Part shown: positions 30,690 to 39,243 of the stretch, one piece after another | Position numbering within the stretch: position 1 is the stretch's first letter | How the letters are laid out: every line of letters begins with the position of its first letter | Assembly: GCF_019243775.1 (NCBI RefSeq) | Contig: NZ_CP069157.1 | Location: 3,750,729 to 3,814,728, forward strand | Source of the DNA: Morganella morganii | GTDB lineage: Bacteria > Pseudomonadota > Gammaproteobacteria > Enterobacterales > Enterobacteriaceae | DNA: 64,000 bases | Reading direction: 5' to 3' | The notes under the pieces: generated by a model | The model's input: the letters and a program-made list of their open reading frames with translations, nothing else | Told to the model about the DNA's origin: nothing | Database searches by the model: none | Program-made: the position numbers and the translations under genes

Positions 30690-32090
30690 TTAAACTTCCT
30701 CTTCCCTCACGGATTCTTCAATATCATCCGGTTCGGTTTCCTTACTGATCGGAATAATTAAATTCAGAATAATAGCGGTCACACCGCCCATACAGATCGG
30801 GTTTTCTGCCAGCGCGTAAAGGGATGTCGGCAGGACGTGGAAAACCGCCGGGTCATAAGAGACACCCAACCCCAGCCCCAGTGAGGTCGCCACAATCAGG
30901 GTTTCGCGGCGGCGCAGACCGTTGGACAGAATAATACGGATCCCGGCAATGGCAATCATGGAGAACATCAGTGTCATCGCACCACCCAGCACCGGTGCCG
31001 GAATCGTCGTAAAGAACCAGCCGATCCCCGGAAACAGCCCCAGGATCACCAGGATAACCGCAATGATTTTCCCGACATGGCGGGAAGCCACCCCGGTCAT
31101 CTGAATAACCCCGTTGTTCTGGGCAAAGGTGGTCAGCGGCAGAGAGCTCATCGCGGAAGCCGCCACAGACACCAGACCATCCGCCATTACCCCGCCTTTC
31201 AGACGAGACTGGAATTCCTGTCCCTGAATTTTCTGCCCGGACACCAGCGCGGTTGCCGTCAGGTCACCGACCGCCTCCAGCACACTGAGCAGATAAATAA
31301 TAGCGACCACCAGGAAGTGAGCGAAGTTAAACGAGAAACCATATTTAAACGGTACCGGGATCGTGATAAACGCGGCTTTGCTCATCTGACTGAAATCCAC
31401 CATCCCCAGGAACAGGGCGCAGATATAACCGACAATCAGCCCGATCGCGATCCCGCCCATGCGCAGCAGCGGGCTTTTACAGCAGTTAAACCCGATAACA
31501 ACCAGCAGAACCAGTAACCCGACACCGATATTCTGATAATCACCGAAGGTGCCGGAGGACTTGGCGGAGAAGCCGCCGCCGAAATCAATAATCCCGACTT
31601 TTATCAGGCTCAGCCCGATCATCAGAACCACAATACCGCTGACTGTCGGGGTGATGACACGACGCAGATAGGGCAGGATAAAAGACGATCCCACAACTAA
31701 GAATGCGCCGGCAAACGAGATACCGAAGATAGTGGACAGTAACAGCTCTTCATCAACACCATCAGCCCGCATGCTGGTTCCGATGGCAATCATCACTGTC
31801 ACAAATGAAAAGTTAACGGACTGAATCGATAATAACCCCGAACCAACCATGCCGTAGCGGTTTACCTGCAACCATGTGCCGACACCGGAGGCGATCATAG
31901 CCATGGAAACAAGATACGCATTGGTCTCAGGCGATAGCTGTAAGGCCGTGCCGACAATCAGCGCCGGTGTGACCATCGGAACGAAAATGGCCAGCAGATG
32001 GGTCACGGCACCAATAATCGCCTGTAAAAACGGGGGTTTATCTTCGAGCTGGTAAATAAGATCAGATGCTGTGTTTTGTTGATCAGACAT
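30690..32090 (-). CDS. xanQ: Xanthine permease XanQ
   Basis: A proton-coupled xanthine transporter of the NAT/NCS2 family in the inner membrane. The 466 residues match E. coli XanQ (YgfO) closely, including SDLIYQLEDKPPFLQAI, YGMVGSGLLSIQSVNFSF and the NAT signature QNNGVIQMTGVASR. About 14 membrane spans are present. GGAGAGAAGAG precedes the ATG. It stands alone with a 320-base upstream region, so it is probably separately regulated. Confidence 0.93.
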   Translation of the reverse strand: MSDQQNTASDLIYQLEDKPPFLQAIIGAVTHLLAIFVPMVTPALIVGTALQLSPETNAYLVSMAMIASGVGTWLQVNRYGMVGSGLLSIQSVNFSFVTVMIAIGTSMRADGVDEELLLSTIFGISFAGAFLVVGSSFILPYLRRVITPTVSGIVVLMIGLSLIKVGIIDFGGGFSAKSSGTFGDYQNIGVGLLVLLVVIGFNCCKSPLLRMGGIAIGLIVGYICALFLGMVDFSQMSKAAFITIPVPFKYGFSFNFAHFLVVAIIYLLSVLEAVGDLTATALVSGQKIQGQEFQSRLKGGVMADGLVSVAASAMSSLPLTTFAQNNGVIQMTGVASRHVGKIIAVILVILGLFPGIGWFFTTIPAPVLGGAMTLMFSMIAIAGIRIILSNGLRRRETLIVATSLGLGLGVSYDPAVFHVLPTSLYALAENPICMGGVTAIILNLIIPISKETEPDDIEESVREEEV

Positions 32091-32410
32091 CTCTTCTCTC
32101 CTGTACGTGAATTTGACTATCTGACTCTGTTAATAACTATCTGTTTTATTTAGGACTCTTGTGGAGAACAGACGGCTGTCATGCAATCTGTATCAACAGA
32201 TAAAGCAATAACCACACCAGGAGGGCGGATTAGCGGGGAGAAGGGTTATAAAATGTGATTAATAACGGAATTTTTGATCACTTTGTGAAATTGTTCACTA
32301 TTCGTACTGAACATCTCACGACAGCGGGGTTTTTCAGCGCAGATATCATTATGAGAATAATGATTAATAAATAATCAAATTGATAACCGCCGGGAACCGG
32401 CGGCTGAACA
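32091..32410. other. Intergenic region upstream of xanQ
   Basis: No coding frame. It holds a candidate CRP site (32284-32299), a perfect 8-bp inverted repeat ATCATTAT-GAGA-ATAATGAT (32345-32364) and, next to the tehA stop, a CCGCCGG-GAA-CCGGCGG hairpin (32388-32404) that could help end tehA transcription although its U tail is poor. Confidence 0.6.
32284..32299 (-). promoter_or_regulatory. Candidate CRP binding site upstream of xanQ
   Basis: TGTGA-N6-TCACT, one base from the CRP consensus TGTGA-N6-TCACA. It lies about 194 bases before the xanQ start. No matching promoter boxes were fixed, so the distance cannot be judged. Confidence 0.4.
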
Positions 32411-33403
32411 TTAATTCTCTTCGCGGATACGGGCGCGGGTGATTTGCTTTCTGACCAGCAGACGCAGCGAATTCACCACCAGCAACAGAATAAAGGCGTT
32501 GGAAAAAATAAACAGGGTGAATGCCAGCAGGTGAATAAATTCATTATCTGAAGACATACTGATATTCAGAGAGGATTTTGCCAGTGCCGACACTCCGAAT
32601 GAAAAGCTCCAGAATGACAGGGTAAATGCCTGTTGTGTAAACCAGGGGATGAGCCGGATCATAAACACCAGTTGCAGTAACCCGTAGCCGAGCAGCATTT
32701 TGGCAAAGAAATCAATATGATTCTGGTTTACCGCCAGATAGGCGCTGCATGCCACCAGTGCCGGAGCCAGCTGAATACCGAAAGAGAGACGCGATTTTTC
32801 ATCCATCAGCCCGTCACTGCGGATCCGTTTCAGAATCGCCGGTTCCAGGCTCAGCCAGGAGAAAACGCCTGCACCGAAGAAAAGAATACCGAGGTCGGTA
32901 AAACCGAGTGCGCCGCACGCCATGGCGCAGATAAAATTATTGGCGACAGTCGGAAGATAGAGTACCGGGGTGGTCGCCGCTTTCGGGTATTCCCCTTTCC
33001 ACTGGGAGCCGACCAGCCACGCGGCGTAAGACAGTTGTGCTACTGCGCCGAGGGAAAATAATCCGGTGGAAAACAGCGGGAAGTATGGTGTCAGCCCCAT
33101 CGCCACCAGAACAGTAGTTGCCGGTAACAGGCTGGAGAACCCGCTGGCGACCGGATGACGGAACTCGTCGGTCATTTTTCCCGGGAAACAGAAACTGCGG
33201 ATAATAAACAGAGAGATCAGCACCAACCAGACCGCACAACCGGCACCAATAATCACCTCACCGATGATTGCCGGATACCCCTGCTCAGCCGCTGCGTAAC
33301 GCCATGCCATCCCGGTGCCGATCAGCCCCAGGACCATGCCGAAATACCCGGCCGAAAACCGGGAAGAAACGGATTTAATCTTATTTATCAGTGTAATGCT
33401 CAT
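32411..33403 (-). CDS. tehA: TehA/SLAC1-type transporter
   Basis: A 330-residue ten-helix TDT-family protein closely matching E. coli TehA (SAGYFGMVLGLIGTGMAWRY, LYLPTVANNFICAMACGALG, GAGVFSWLSLEPAILKR, SFWSFSFGVSALA). The family forms anion channels; E. coli tehA gives tellurite resistance when overexpressed with tehB. No tehB methyltransferase lies next to it here. Confidence 0.9.
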   Translation of the reverse strand: MSITLINKIKSVSSRFSAGYFGMVLGLIGTGMAWRYAAAEQGYPAIIGEVIIGAGCAVWLVLISLFIIRSFCFPGKMTDEFRHPVASGFSSLLPATTVLVAMGLTPYFPLFSTGLFSLGAVAQLSYAAWLVGSQWKGEYPKAATTPVLYLPTVANNFICAMACGALGFTDLGILFFGAGVFSWLSLEPAILKRIRSDGLMDEKSRLSFGIQLAPALVACSAYLAVNQNHIDFFAKMLLGYGLLQLVFMIRLIPWFTQQAFTLSFWSFSFGVSALAKSSLNISMSSDNEFIHLLAFTLFIFSNAFILLLVVNSLRLLVRKQITRARIREEN

Positions 33404-33510
33404 ATCTGTTCTGCTCTGTCATCATACAATCGCCGGAGCGGCAGCCCCGGAGACTAAATAATAATACAAATTTTATAATTTATTTTGATAAGAGTCATTC
33501 TGTATACATG

Positions 33511-33972
33511 TTAAATCACATCATTTTTTCCGGCAGTTCCCGGTACCAGCCCAGCCAGTCCCCAGTGATGGGTGATCTCACGGATAATCAGTAAAAACGC
33601 CGTGAATTGTTTGTCTGACGGGAGTGATGTTGATGATACCGGGCTGCCGCTGATGACATTTACGATTTCATTAAACGCGCGTTCTGTTTCCTCAGTGGAT
33701 AAGAAGCCCGCGTCATCACCGGTCAGTAAATAGTTTAGCCGCGGATCCGGGCAATGCAAAATCAGATCTCCCGCCGGTAATGCCGCCCGCGCCGGGATAA
33801 TCCGGTTTTCAATATGCTCAATTGCCACTTCCGCTTCATAAGCTGTCACCGGCGAGTGCTGAAAAACAAACCCGTCAATCACACTGTCACCGAGCGGAAG
33901 CCGCACATCAGCCTCCGCAGAAAAAATCCGGGTTTCTGTTGCTGTTATCTGTAATGTCAGGTGCGTTACCAT
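33511..33972 (-). CDS. Unknown cytosolic protein
   Basis: A 153-residue protein I cannot place. It has no signal peptide or membrane helix. The first 60 residues look beta-rich (MVTHLTLQITATETRIFSA) and the rest helical and acidic. A near-ideal ribosome site (GGAGG, five bases before the ATG) supports it as a real gene. It is divergent from the DUF411 gene and could share control with it. Confidence 0.65.
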   Translation of the reverse strand: MVTHLTLQITATETRIFSAEADVRLPLGDSVIDGFVFQHSPVTAYEAEVAIEHIENRIIPARAALPAGDLILHCPDPRLNYLLTGDDAGFLSTEETERAFNEIVNVISGSPVSSTSLPSDKQFTAFLLIIREITHHWGLAGLVPGTAGKNDVI

Positions 33973-34027
33973 TATGACCTCCGTTTAAACCTTTACACTT
34001 CTCCGCATAACTATACGTTCCCCTGTA

Positions 34028-34058
34028 TTGACCTTCCCCTAAGGTAAACCATTAATCT
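34028..34058 (+). promoter_or_regulatory. MerR/CueR-type promoter of the DUF411 gene
   Basis: TTGACC (34028-34033) and TAATCT (34053-34058) are separated by 19 bases, the over-long spacer typical of MerR-family targets. The left part TTGACCTTCCCCT equals the start of the E. coli copA promoter bound by CueR, but the right half-site (expected GGAAGGT) is poorly conserved. The predicted transcript start would leave about 30 bases of leader. A copper/silver-type sensor is inferred. Confidence 0.5.
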
Positions 34059-34093
34059 CATCATTATTATCCGACTCATTACAGGGAATACCG

Positions 34094-34537
34094 ATGAAAA
34101 AATCCGTCTGGGCGTTATCTTTATTATTAACCACACTTTCTGCCGGTGCCATGGCAGCGAAAGGAACCGTCACCGTGTATAAATCCCCGACCTGCGGCTG
34201 CTGCGGCCAGTGGGCGGAAGGGGTGGAAAAAGCCGGTTACGATGTGGAAACCAATATTATTCCGCAGGCACAGCTGGAGAAAATGATGCTTGATTCCGGC
34301 GCCACCGCGAACCTGATGAGCTGTCACCTCGCCACGCTGAACGGCAAATATGTGATTGGCCACGTCCCGGCGGACAGCCTGGATGCCATTGATACGCTGC
34401 CGGAAAGTGCCAAAGGAATTTCGGTTCCGGGGATGCCGGTCGGCAGCCTGGGTATGGAATACAAGGATATGAAAGAGCCGTATGATGTGGTCGCCTATGA
34501 TGCGGACGGAAAGCAGACGGTATTCCGCAGCTATTGA
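34094..34537 (+). CDS. DUF411 metal-associated periplasmic protein
   Basis: A 147-residue exported protein: signal peptide (VWALSLLLTTLSAGAMA) then the DUF411 domain with SPTCGCCGQWAEGVEKAGY, LMSCHLATLNGKYVIGHVPA and KGISVPGMPVGSLGME. The CGCC and SCH cysteines/histidine are the likely metal ligands. DUF411 proteins often accompany copper or silver resistance genes, which fits the MerR-type promoter just upstream; a direct role in copper handling is inferred. It overlaps the end of the convergent lysR gene by seven bases. Confidence 0.88.
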   Translation: MKKSVWALSLLLTTLSAGAMAAKGTVTVYKSPTCGCCGQWAEGVEKAGYDVETNIIPQAQLEKMMLDSGATANLMSCHLATLNGKYVIGHVPADSLDAIDTLPESAKGISVPGMPVGSLGMEYKDMKEPYDVVAYDADGKQTVFRSY

Positions 34538-35439
34538 TTTTTATCCTGATCCCGCAGCGAACTTTCAAGAAAATGCAGGAATTTGTCGACAACCGGTAAC
34601 ACCTCACGGCGGCTGGCATAAACGGCTCTCAGTTCGATGGGAGCCGGTTCTTCATTCAGCCGGACAGCCTGTAATGTACCGTCACGGAAAGCCTGCTGAC
34701 ACAAATGCGTGGTCAGAATCGCAAAACCCAGCCCTTCAACAGCCGCCGCCGCTGCCAGTGCCGCACCGTTAACCTGATAGCGGCTGTTAATGCGCACAGT
34801 CAGCCATCCGCCGTCCGGTTTACGGAAAATCCACGGCTGACCGTTCAGGGCACTCAGGCTGGAAATACAGGGCAGCCGGGGCAGCTCAGCGGCAGAAACC
34901 GGGATACCGGTCCGCGCCAGTAATGACGGCGCTGCCACCACCACACACGACCATGACTGAATCAGACGGCTGTGATAACTGCTGTCTGCCATCTCCCCGC
35001 GCTGATAAGTCAGCAGCAGATCGATATCATCACTGATAATATCCGCCGGAGTCAGCCGGGTGTCACACCGGATCTGCAAATCCGGATGCAGTGCGGCAAA
35101 ACGGGCCAGTACCGGCGCCAGCATTTCTCCGCAGCCTTCACCGGGCACCGTCAGCCGGAAACAGCCGGTCAGCACATTATCATTGCGGATCTGTGAAAAA
35201 GTTTCCCGCAGCATGAAGTCCGTTTTTCCGGCGCACTGATACAGTTGCTGCCCCTGTGCCGTCAGGCGCATACGCCGGGTTGTCCGTTCAATCAGGCGGC
35301 AGCCGGTCTGGGTTTCCAGCTGTCTGATGGCCCGGCTGACATTGGATGACGGCATACCCAGCCGGGTGGCCGCACCGGTAAAACTGCCCAGCTCCGCCAC
35401 CGCCAGAAAAACCGGCAGTAAATTCAGATCGACCGCCAT
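34531..35439 (-). CDS. LysR family transcriptional regulator
   Basis: A 302-residue LysR regulator. The N-terminal winged HTH runs from DLNLLPVFLAVAELGSFTGA to SNVSRAIRQLETQTGCRLIE; the effector domain follows. I chose ATG 35439 by the standard LysR N-terminus. No obvious target is divergent from it; its upstream neighbour is accA on the same strand. Effector unknown. Confidence 0.88.
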   Translation of the reverse strand: MAVDLNLLPVFLAVAELGSFTGAATRLGMPSSNVSRAIRQLETQTGCRLIERTTRRMRLTAQGQQLYQCAGKTDFMLRETFSQIRNDNVLTGCFRLTVPGEGCGEMLAPVLARFAALHPDLQIRCDTRLTPADIISDDIDLLLTYQRGEMADSSYHSRLIQSWSCVVVAAPSLLARTGIPVSAAELPRLPCISSLSALNGQPWIFRKPDGGWLTVRINSRYQVNGAALAAAAAVEGLGFAILTTHLCQQAFRDGTLQAVRLNEEPAPIELRAVYASRREVLPVVDKFLHFLESSLRDQDKNQ

Positions 35440-35502
35440 GACCGCGTCCCCGTTGTGAGAGATATTCACCCATATTGTTATCACAAACAGGTTAATCTGT
35501 CC

Positions 35503-36462
35503 TCAGCAATAGCCGAAAGACATTAATTTCTGATAGCGCTGTGCCAGTAATTCGTCTTCCGGTAAGGCGGATAACACTGCCAGATCCTGCAACAGCTGCT
35601 CACGCAGGTTATCCGCCGCCTGCTGATAGTTGCGGTGAGCACCGCCCGCCGGTTCGGGAATAATGGTATCGATAATACCGAGCGCCTTCAGGCGCGGGGC
35701 GGTCATCCCCATGGTTTCAGCAGCCTGCGGCGCTTTATCCGCGCTTTTCCACAGAATAGAGGCGCACCCTTCCGGCGAAATCGCCGCATAGGTACTGTAT
35801 TGCAGCATATTGATGCGATCACCGACACCAATCCCCAGCGCCCCGCCGGAGCAGCCTTCGCCGGTGATAGAGCAGATAACCGGCGTTTTCAGCCGCGATA
35901 ACTCCAGCAGGTTACGGGCAATCGCCTCTGCCTGTCCGCGCTCTTCCGCGCCCACGCCGGGATAGGCACCGGCGGAATCGATAAACATCAGCACCGGCAT
36001 ATGAAAACGTTCAGCTATTTTCATCAGACGCAGCGCCTTGCGGTAGCCTTCCGGTGACGGCATGCCGAAATTGCGCAGTAACTTTTCTTTGGTATCCCGC
36101 CCTTTCTGATGACCGATAACCATCACCGGACGGCCTTCAAGGCGTGCCAGCCCGCCGACAATTGCTTTATCATCCGCAAAGGCGCGATCACCGGCAAGCG
36201 CCTGAAAATCCGTAAAAATAAGACTGATATAATCCAGGGTATAGGGCCGCAGCGGGTGACGGGCCAGCCGGACAATCTCCCATGCACCGAGATCCGCATA
36301 AATCGATTGAGTCAGTTTTTCGCATTTTTTCCGCAGGCAGGCAATTTCATCATCCGGATCAAACCCCAAATCGCTGCTGCGCTCTTTAAATGACTGCAAT
36401 GCGGCGATTTTTTCTTCCAGCTCAATGATTGGTTTTTCAAATTCGAGATGATACTGAGACAT
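35503..36462 (-). CDS. accA: Acetyl-CoA carboxylase carboxyltransferase alpha AccA
   Basis: AccA forms with AccD the carboxyltransferase that makes malonyl-CoA for fatty acid synthesis. The 319 residues match E. coli length, with [15 protein letters not shown] at the start, [13 protein letters not shown], and the oxyanion-hole region [15 protein letters not shown]. The start at 36462 gives this length; an upstream ATG at 36471 is possible. In E. coli accA follows dnaE; here it stands alone between lysR and an MFS gene. Confidence 0.96.
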   Translation of the reverse strand: MSQYHLEFEKPIIELEEKIAALQSFKERSSDLGFDPDDEIACLRKKCEKLTQSIYADLGAWEIVRLARHPLRPYTLDYISLIFTDFQALAGDRAFADDKAIVGGLARLEGRPVMVIGHQKGRDTKEKLLRNFGMPSPEGYRKALRLMKIAERFHMPVLMFIDSAGAYPGVGAEERGQAEAIARNLLELSRLKTPVICSITGEGCSGGALGIGVGDRINMLQYSTYAAISPEGCASILWKSADKAPQAAETMGMTAPRLKALGIIDTIIPEPAGGAHRNYQQAADNLREQLLQDLAVLSALPEDELLAQRYQKLMSFGYC

Positions 36463-36564
36463 AGCGGACATTACCCTGACAGAAAACATCCGGTCAGTGT
36501 AAAAAAACGCCGGAACGGGATACAGTCCTCATTCCGGCATACACTATTATCAGAAACGGGATAA

Positions 36565-37968
36565 TCAGCCGTAAGAAATGGCCGCGCAGCGACGGGCGGT
36601 GAAAATCGCAATCAGCGGGGCAATGGCCAGTAACATCATCAGCCAGTAGGCTGAAGACATCACACCCGTCAATGTACCGTCATTGAAACCATTGACGTTA
36701 ACAATCATTCCCGCCAGCGCCGCACCCAGTGCCGTGGCAAAAAGCTGCACGGTGGTGATGGAAGCGGCGGCGATCTCTTTATCCGCAGGCGCTGCAACCT
36801 GTAAAATCCGGGTCAGCAGATGCGGCCAGCCGAACCCGATCCCGAACCCGACCAGCGATAACCCCAGCAGGATCGGCGACATGATGCCCCATGTGCCGGC
36901 AGACGGTACAGAGAGCGTCAGTGCCAGCAGGACCAGCCCCGCCAGCACAAAAACCGGCCCGAGCAGAATACTGGCGCGCATTTTCGCCCCTTTCCATCCG
37001 GCGCTGATGATCTCACTGACAGTCCAGCCCAGCGCCATCAGCGCACTCATATAACCGGATGCCAGCGGCGACTGACCGTGCAGGCGCTGCAGGAAGTACG
37101 GCACGAACACTTCACAGGTCATACCGATCGCCAGCAGAGAAATAGTGATATACAGCGCGGCATGATGGCTGCCGCGCCGGAAGGTGTTTTCCGGCAGTAA
37201 CCGGATGCGGCTGCGCTGCTCAATCAGCGCGAGCACAATCAGTAACAGCAGCGAGACCACCACGCCGCCCACATTCAGGAACACATCCGGGCTGAGGCTC
37301 CCGGCGGAGACCACCAGCACTGCGGCAGTCAGCAATGTCAGCTGGATCAGGGGAAGACACGGCCGGGTGCCGTCATCTTTCTGCTTTTTCGGCATAATCG
37401 TAAGCAAAAAGAGCCCATAGATAACCATCAGCGGCAACATCACACCAAAAGCAAAACGCCAGGCGTTTAACTGGGCAAAAATACCCCCGACTGCCGGACC
37501 GACCAATGTGGCAACACCCCACATCCCGGAAATCAGTGCCATGGCTCTCGGCCACAGCGCCGGAACATAAACTAAATTGATCATGGCATAAGACAGTGCG
37601 AACATAACACCGCCGCCGAAGCCCTGAATGGTGCGCCCCAGCAGCATAATTTCCATCCGGGGAGCCAGTGCACAGGCCAGGCTGCCGGCGAAAAAGGCCA
37701 CCACCGATATAAGGTAGGCGATACGGGCACCGTATACGGCAAGCAGCCGGGCGGAGAGTACAGAACCGATAATGGATGCCGCCACAAACAGTGTGGTATT
37801 CCAGGCATACAGATTCAGGCCGCCGATATCAGCAACAACGGATGGCAAAATGGTGGTCGCCATTAAGATATTAACGGCGTGAATAACAACACCGAACGAG
37901 AGAGCGATTGAAATCGCAGCGTTTTTCCCTGAGAAAAGGTCACGCCAGCGGCTGTCATCGGGCAACAT
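36565..37968 (-). CDS. MFS multidrug-type exporter (DHA2-like, 14 spans)
   Basis: A 467-residue major facilitator with about 14 membrane spans. Typical elements include LLGRTIQGFGGGVMFALSYA (motif C-like region) and GMWGVATLVGPAVGGIFAQ. AAGGATGG precedes ATG 37968; the longer frame upstream is not coding. It is divergent from a regulator gene with 89 bases between them, so that regulator may control it. Substrate unknown. Confidence 0.85.
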   Translation of the reverse strand: MLPDDSRWRDLFSGKNAAISIALSFGVVIHAVNILMATTILPSVVADIGGLNLYAWNTTLFVAASIIGSVLSARLLAVYGARIAYLISVVAFFAGSLACALAPRMEIMLLGRTIQGFGGGVMFALSYAMINLVYVPALWPRAMALISGMWGVATLVGPAVGGIFAQLNAWRFAFGVMLPLMVIYGLFLLTIMPKKQKDDGTRPCLPLIQLTLLTAAVLVVSAGSLSPDVFLNVGGVVVSLLLLIVLALIEQRSRIRLLPENTFRRGSHHAALYITISLLAIGMTCEVFVPYFLQRLHGQSPLASGYMSALMALGWTVSEIISAGWKGAKMRASILLGPVFVLAGLVLLALTLSVPSAGTWGIMSPILLGLSLVGFGIGFGWPHLLTRILQVAAPADKEIAAASITTVQLFATALGAALAGMIVNVNGFNDGTLTGVMSSAYWLMMLLAIAPLIAIFTARRCAAISYG

Positions 37969-38057
37969 AGAACCATCCTTTAGTCTTGTGATACTTTGCT
38001 GAATACGATAAATTAAACAAGAATTAACTTGGATAAATAAATACCGGGCACGAGAAT

Positions 38058-38717
38058 ATGTCAAGAACTAACCTGGAAAGCAACCTCAGTTCCGCACAAT
38101 CTGTCGGAGAAAAATTGCTTATTCTCCTGAAAAAGCATGGCCCGATGCAGGCATCCGAGGCCGGGGAACACCTGGGTACCACCGGGGAAGCTGCCCGTCA
38201 GCAGTTTACCAAACTGGCCCGGGACGGCATGGTTGAGGCACATTCCGAATGCCGGGGTGTCGGCCGTCCGGTGCAGCGCTGGCACCTGACCGCACTGGGC
38301 AATAAACGCTTTCCGGATTGTCACGCTGAGCTGACGGTCAAAATCCTGACCACCATCCGCCGCGAACTCGGCGAGGATGCTATCGGCAAAATTATTACCG
38401 CCCGTGAGAATGAAGCCCGCCGCGACTATTTTGATAAACTTCAGGGCGCAGAAACTCTGGAAGAACGCATTATCCGCCTCGTTGCCATCCGCACAGAGGA
38501 AGGCTATATGGCGCAATGGGAAAAAGAACCGGAAGGAAGCTGGCTGATTATTGAAAATCACTGTCCTATCTGCTCCGCCGCCCGCATGTGTCAGGGATTC
38601 TGCCGCGCCGAGCTGGAACTCTTTCAGACAGTTTTAAATGCAAGTGTGGAACGGGTCGAATATTTACTCACGGATTCTCGCCGCTGCGTATATCGTGTGA
38701 TACAACAGGAAGATTAA
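38058..38717 (+). CDS. SufR-like winged-helix regulator with C-terminal Cys cluster
   Basis: A 219-residue regulator. The N-terminal winged helix (ASEAGEHLGTTGEAARQQFT, about residues 32-51) is followed by GVGRPVQRWHLTALG, the wing region common in this family. The C-terminal half has ENHCPICSAARMCQGFC, placing Cys169, Cys172, Cys178 and Cys182 as a probable Fe-S or metal site, as in SufR-type regulators. It is divergent from an MFS exporter and followed after 38 bases by a molybdate-binding Mop protein. Ligand and targets are unknown. Confidence 0.8.
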   Translation: MSRTNLESNLSSAQSVGEKLLILLKKHGPMQASEAGEHLGTTGEAARQQFTKLARDGMVEAHSECRGVGRPVQRWHLTALGNKRFPDCHAELTVKILTTIRRELGEDAIGKIITARENEARRDYFDKLQGAETLEERIIRLVAIRTEEGYMAQWEKEPEGSWLIIENHCPICSAARMCQGFCRAELELFQTVLNASVERVEYLLTDSRRCVYRVIQQED

Positions 38718-38755
38718 CCATTTCAGTTAATCACTAAAAGGAAAGAGGTCACACA

Positions 38756-39184
38756 ATGAAAATTTCCGCACGTAACCAGCTCACCGGTAAAGTCTCCCGC
38801 GTTGTTGCCGGCGCTGTTAATAATGAAGTGGAATTAACACTTGAGCATGGTGAAATTCTGACAACCGTCATCACCAAAGAGAGCTGTGACGTATTAGGGA
38901 TCCGCGAAGGAAAAGAAGCGGTCGCGATTATTAAAGCGCCGTGGGTGGTACTGGCAAATCCGGATTGCGGCCTGCGTTTTTCCGCCCGCAACCAGTTCCG
39001 CGGCAAAATCAGCAAAATGGTGAACGGTGCGGTCAACAGCACGATTCATCTGAGAACCGAAAAAGGGCTGCCGCTGACAGCGGTTATTACCAATGAAAGC
39101 CGCGACGAAATGGAATTACATGAAGGTAATGAAATTGTCGCACTGATAAAAGCTTCCAGCGTTATTTTAGCCACTAAAGCCTGA
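38756..39184 (+). CDS. Di-Mop (TOBE) molybdate-binding protein, molbindin
   Basis: The 142 residues consist of two Mop/TOBE domains in tandem: ISARNQLTGKVSRVVAGAVN (2-21 onward) and FSARNQFRGKISKMVNGAVN (about 75 onward). Both end in the IIKAPWVVLA / LIKASSVILA pattern. Proteins of this layout (ModG, molbindin) bind molybdate or tungstate oxyanions and store them as multimers. AAAGGAAAGAGG precedes the ATG. It may buffer molybdenum for enzymes such as the molybdopterin-dependent formate dehydrogenase encoded 7 kb away. Confidence 0.9.
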   Translation: MKISARNQLTGKVSRVVAGAVNNEVELTLEHGEILTTVITKESCDVLGIREGKEAVAIIKAPWVVLANPDCGLRFSARNQFRGKISKMVNGAVNSTIHLRTEKGLPLTAVITNESRDEMELHEGNEIVALIKASSVILATKA

Positions 39185-39200
39185 TTCCGGCATACCGTGC

Positions 39201-39230
39201 AAAACAGGCCGCATTTGCGGCCTGTTTTAT
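39201..39230 (+). terminator. Terminator after the Mop gene
   Basis: AAACAGGCCGC-ATTT-GCGGCCTGTTTT, a perfect 11-bp stem with U tail. The A run on the other side lets it also serve the convergent pseudogene. Confidence 0.9.
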
Positions 39231-39243
39231 TATCTGCCGGTCA

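Noticed and set aside
32345..32364. Fur box upstream of xanQ
   Set aside because: The arms read ATCATTAT then ATAATGAT, the reverse order of a 9-1-9 Fur site; only the AT-rich look is similar.
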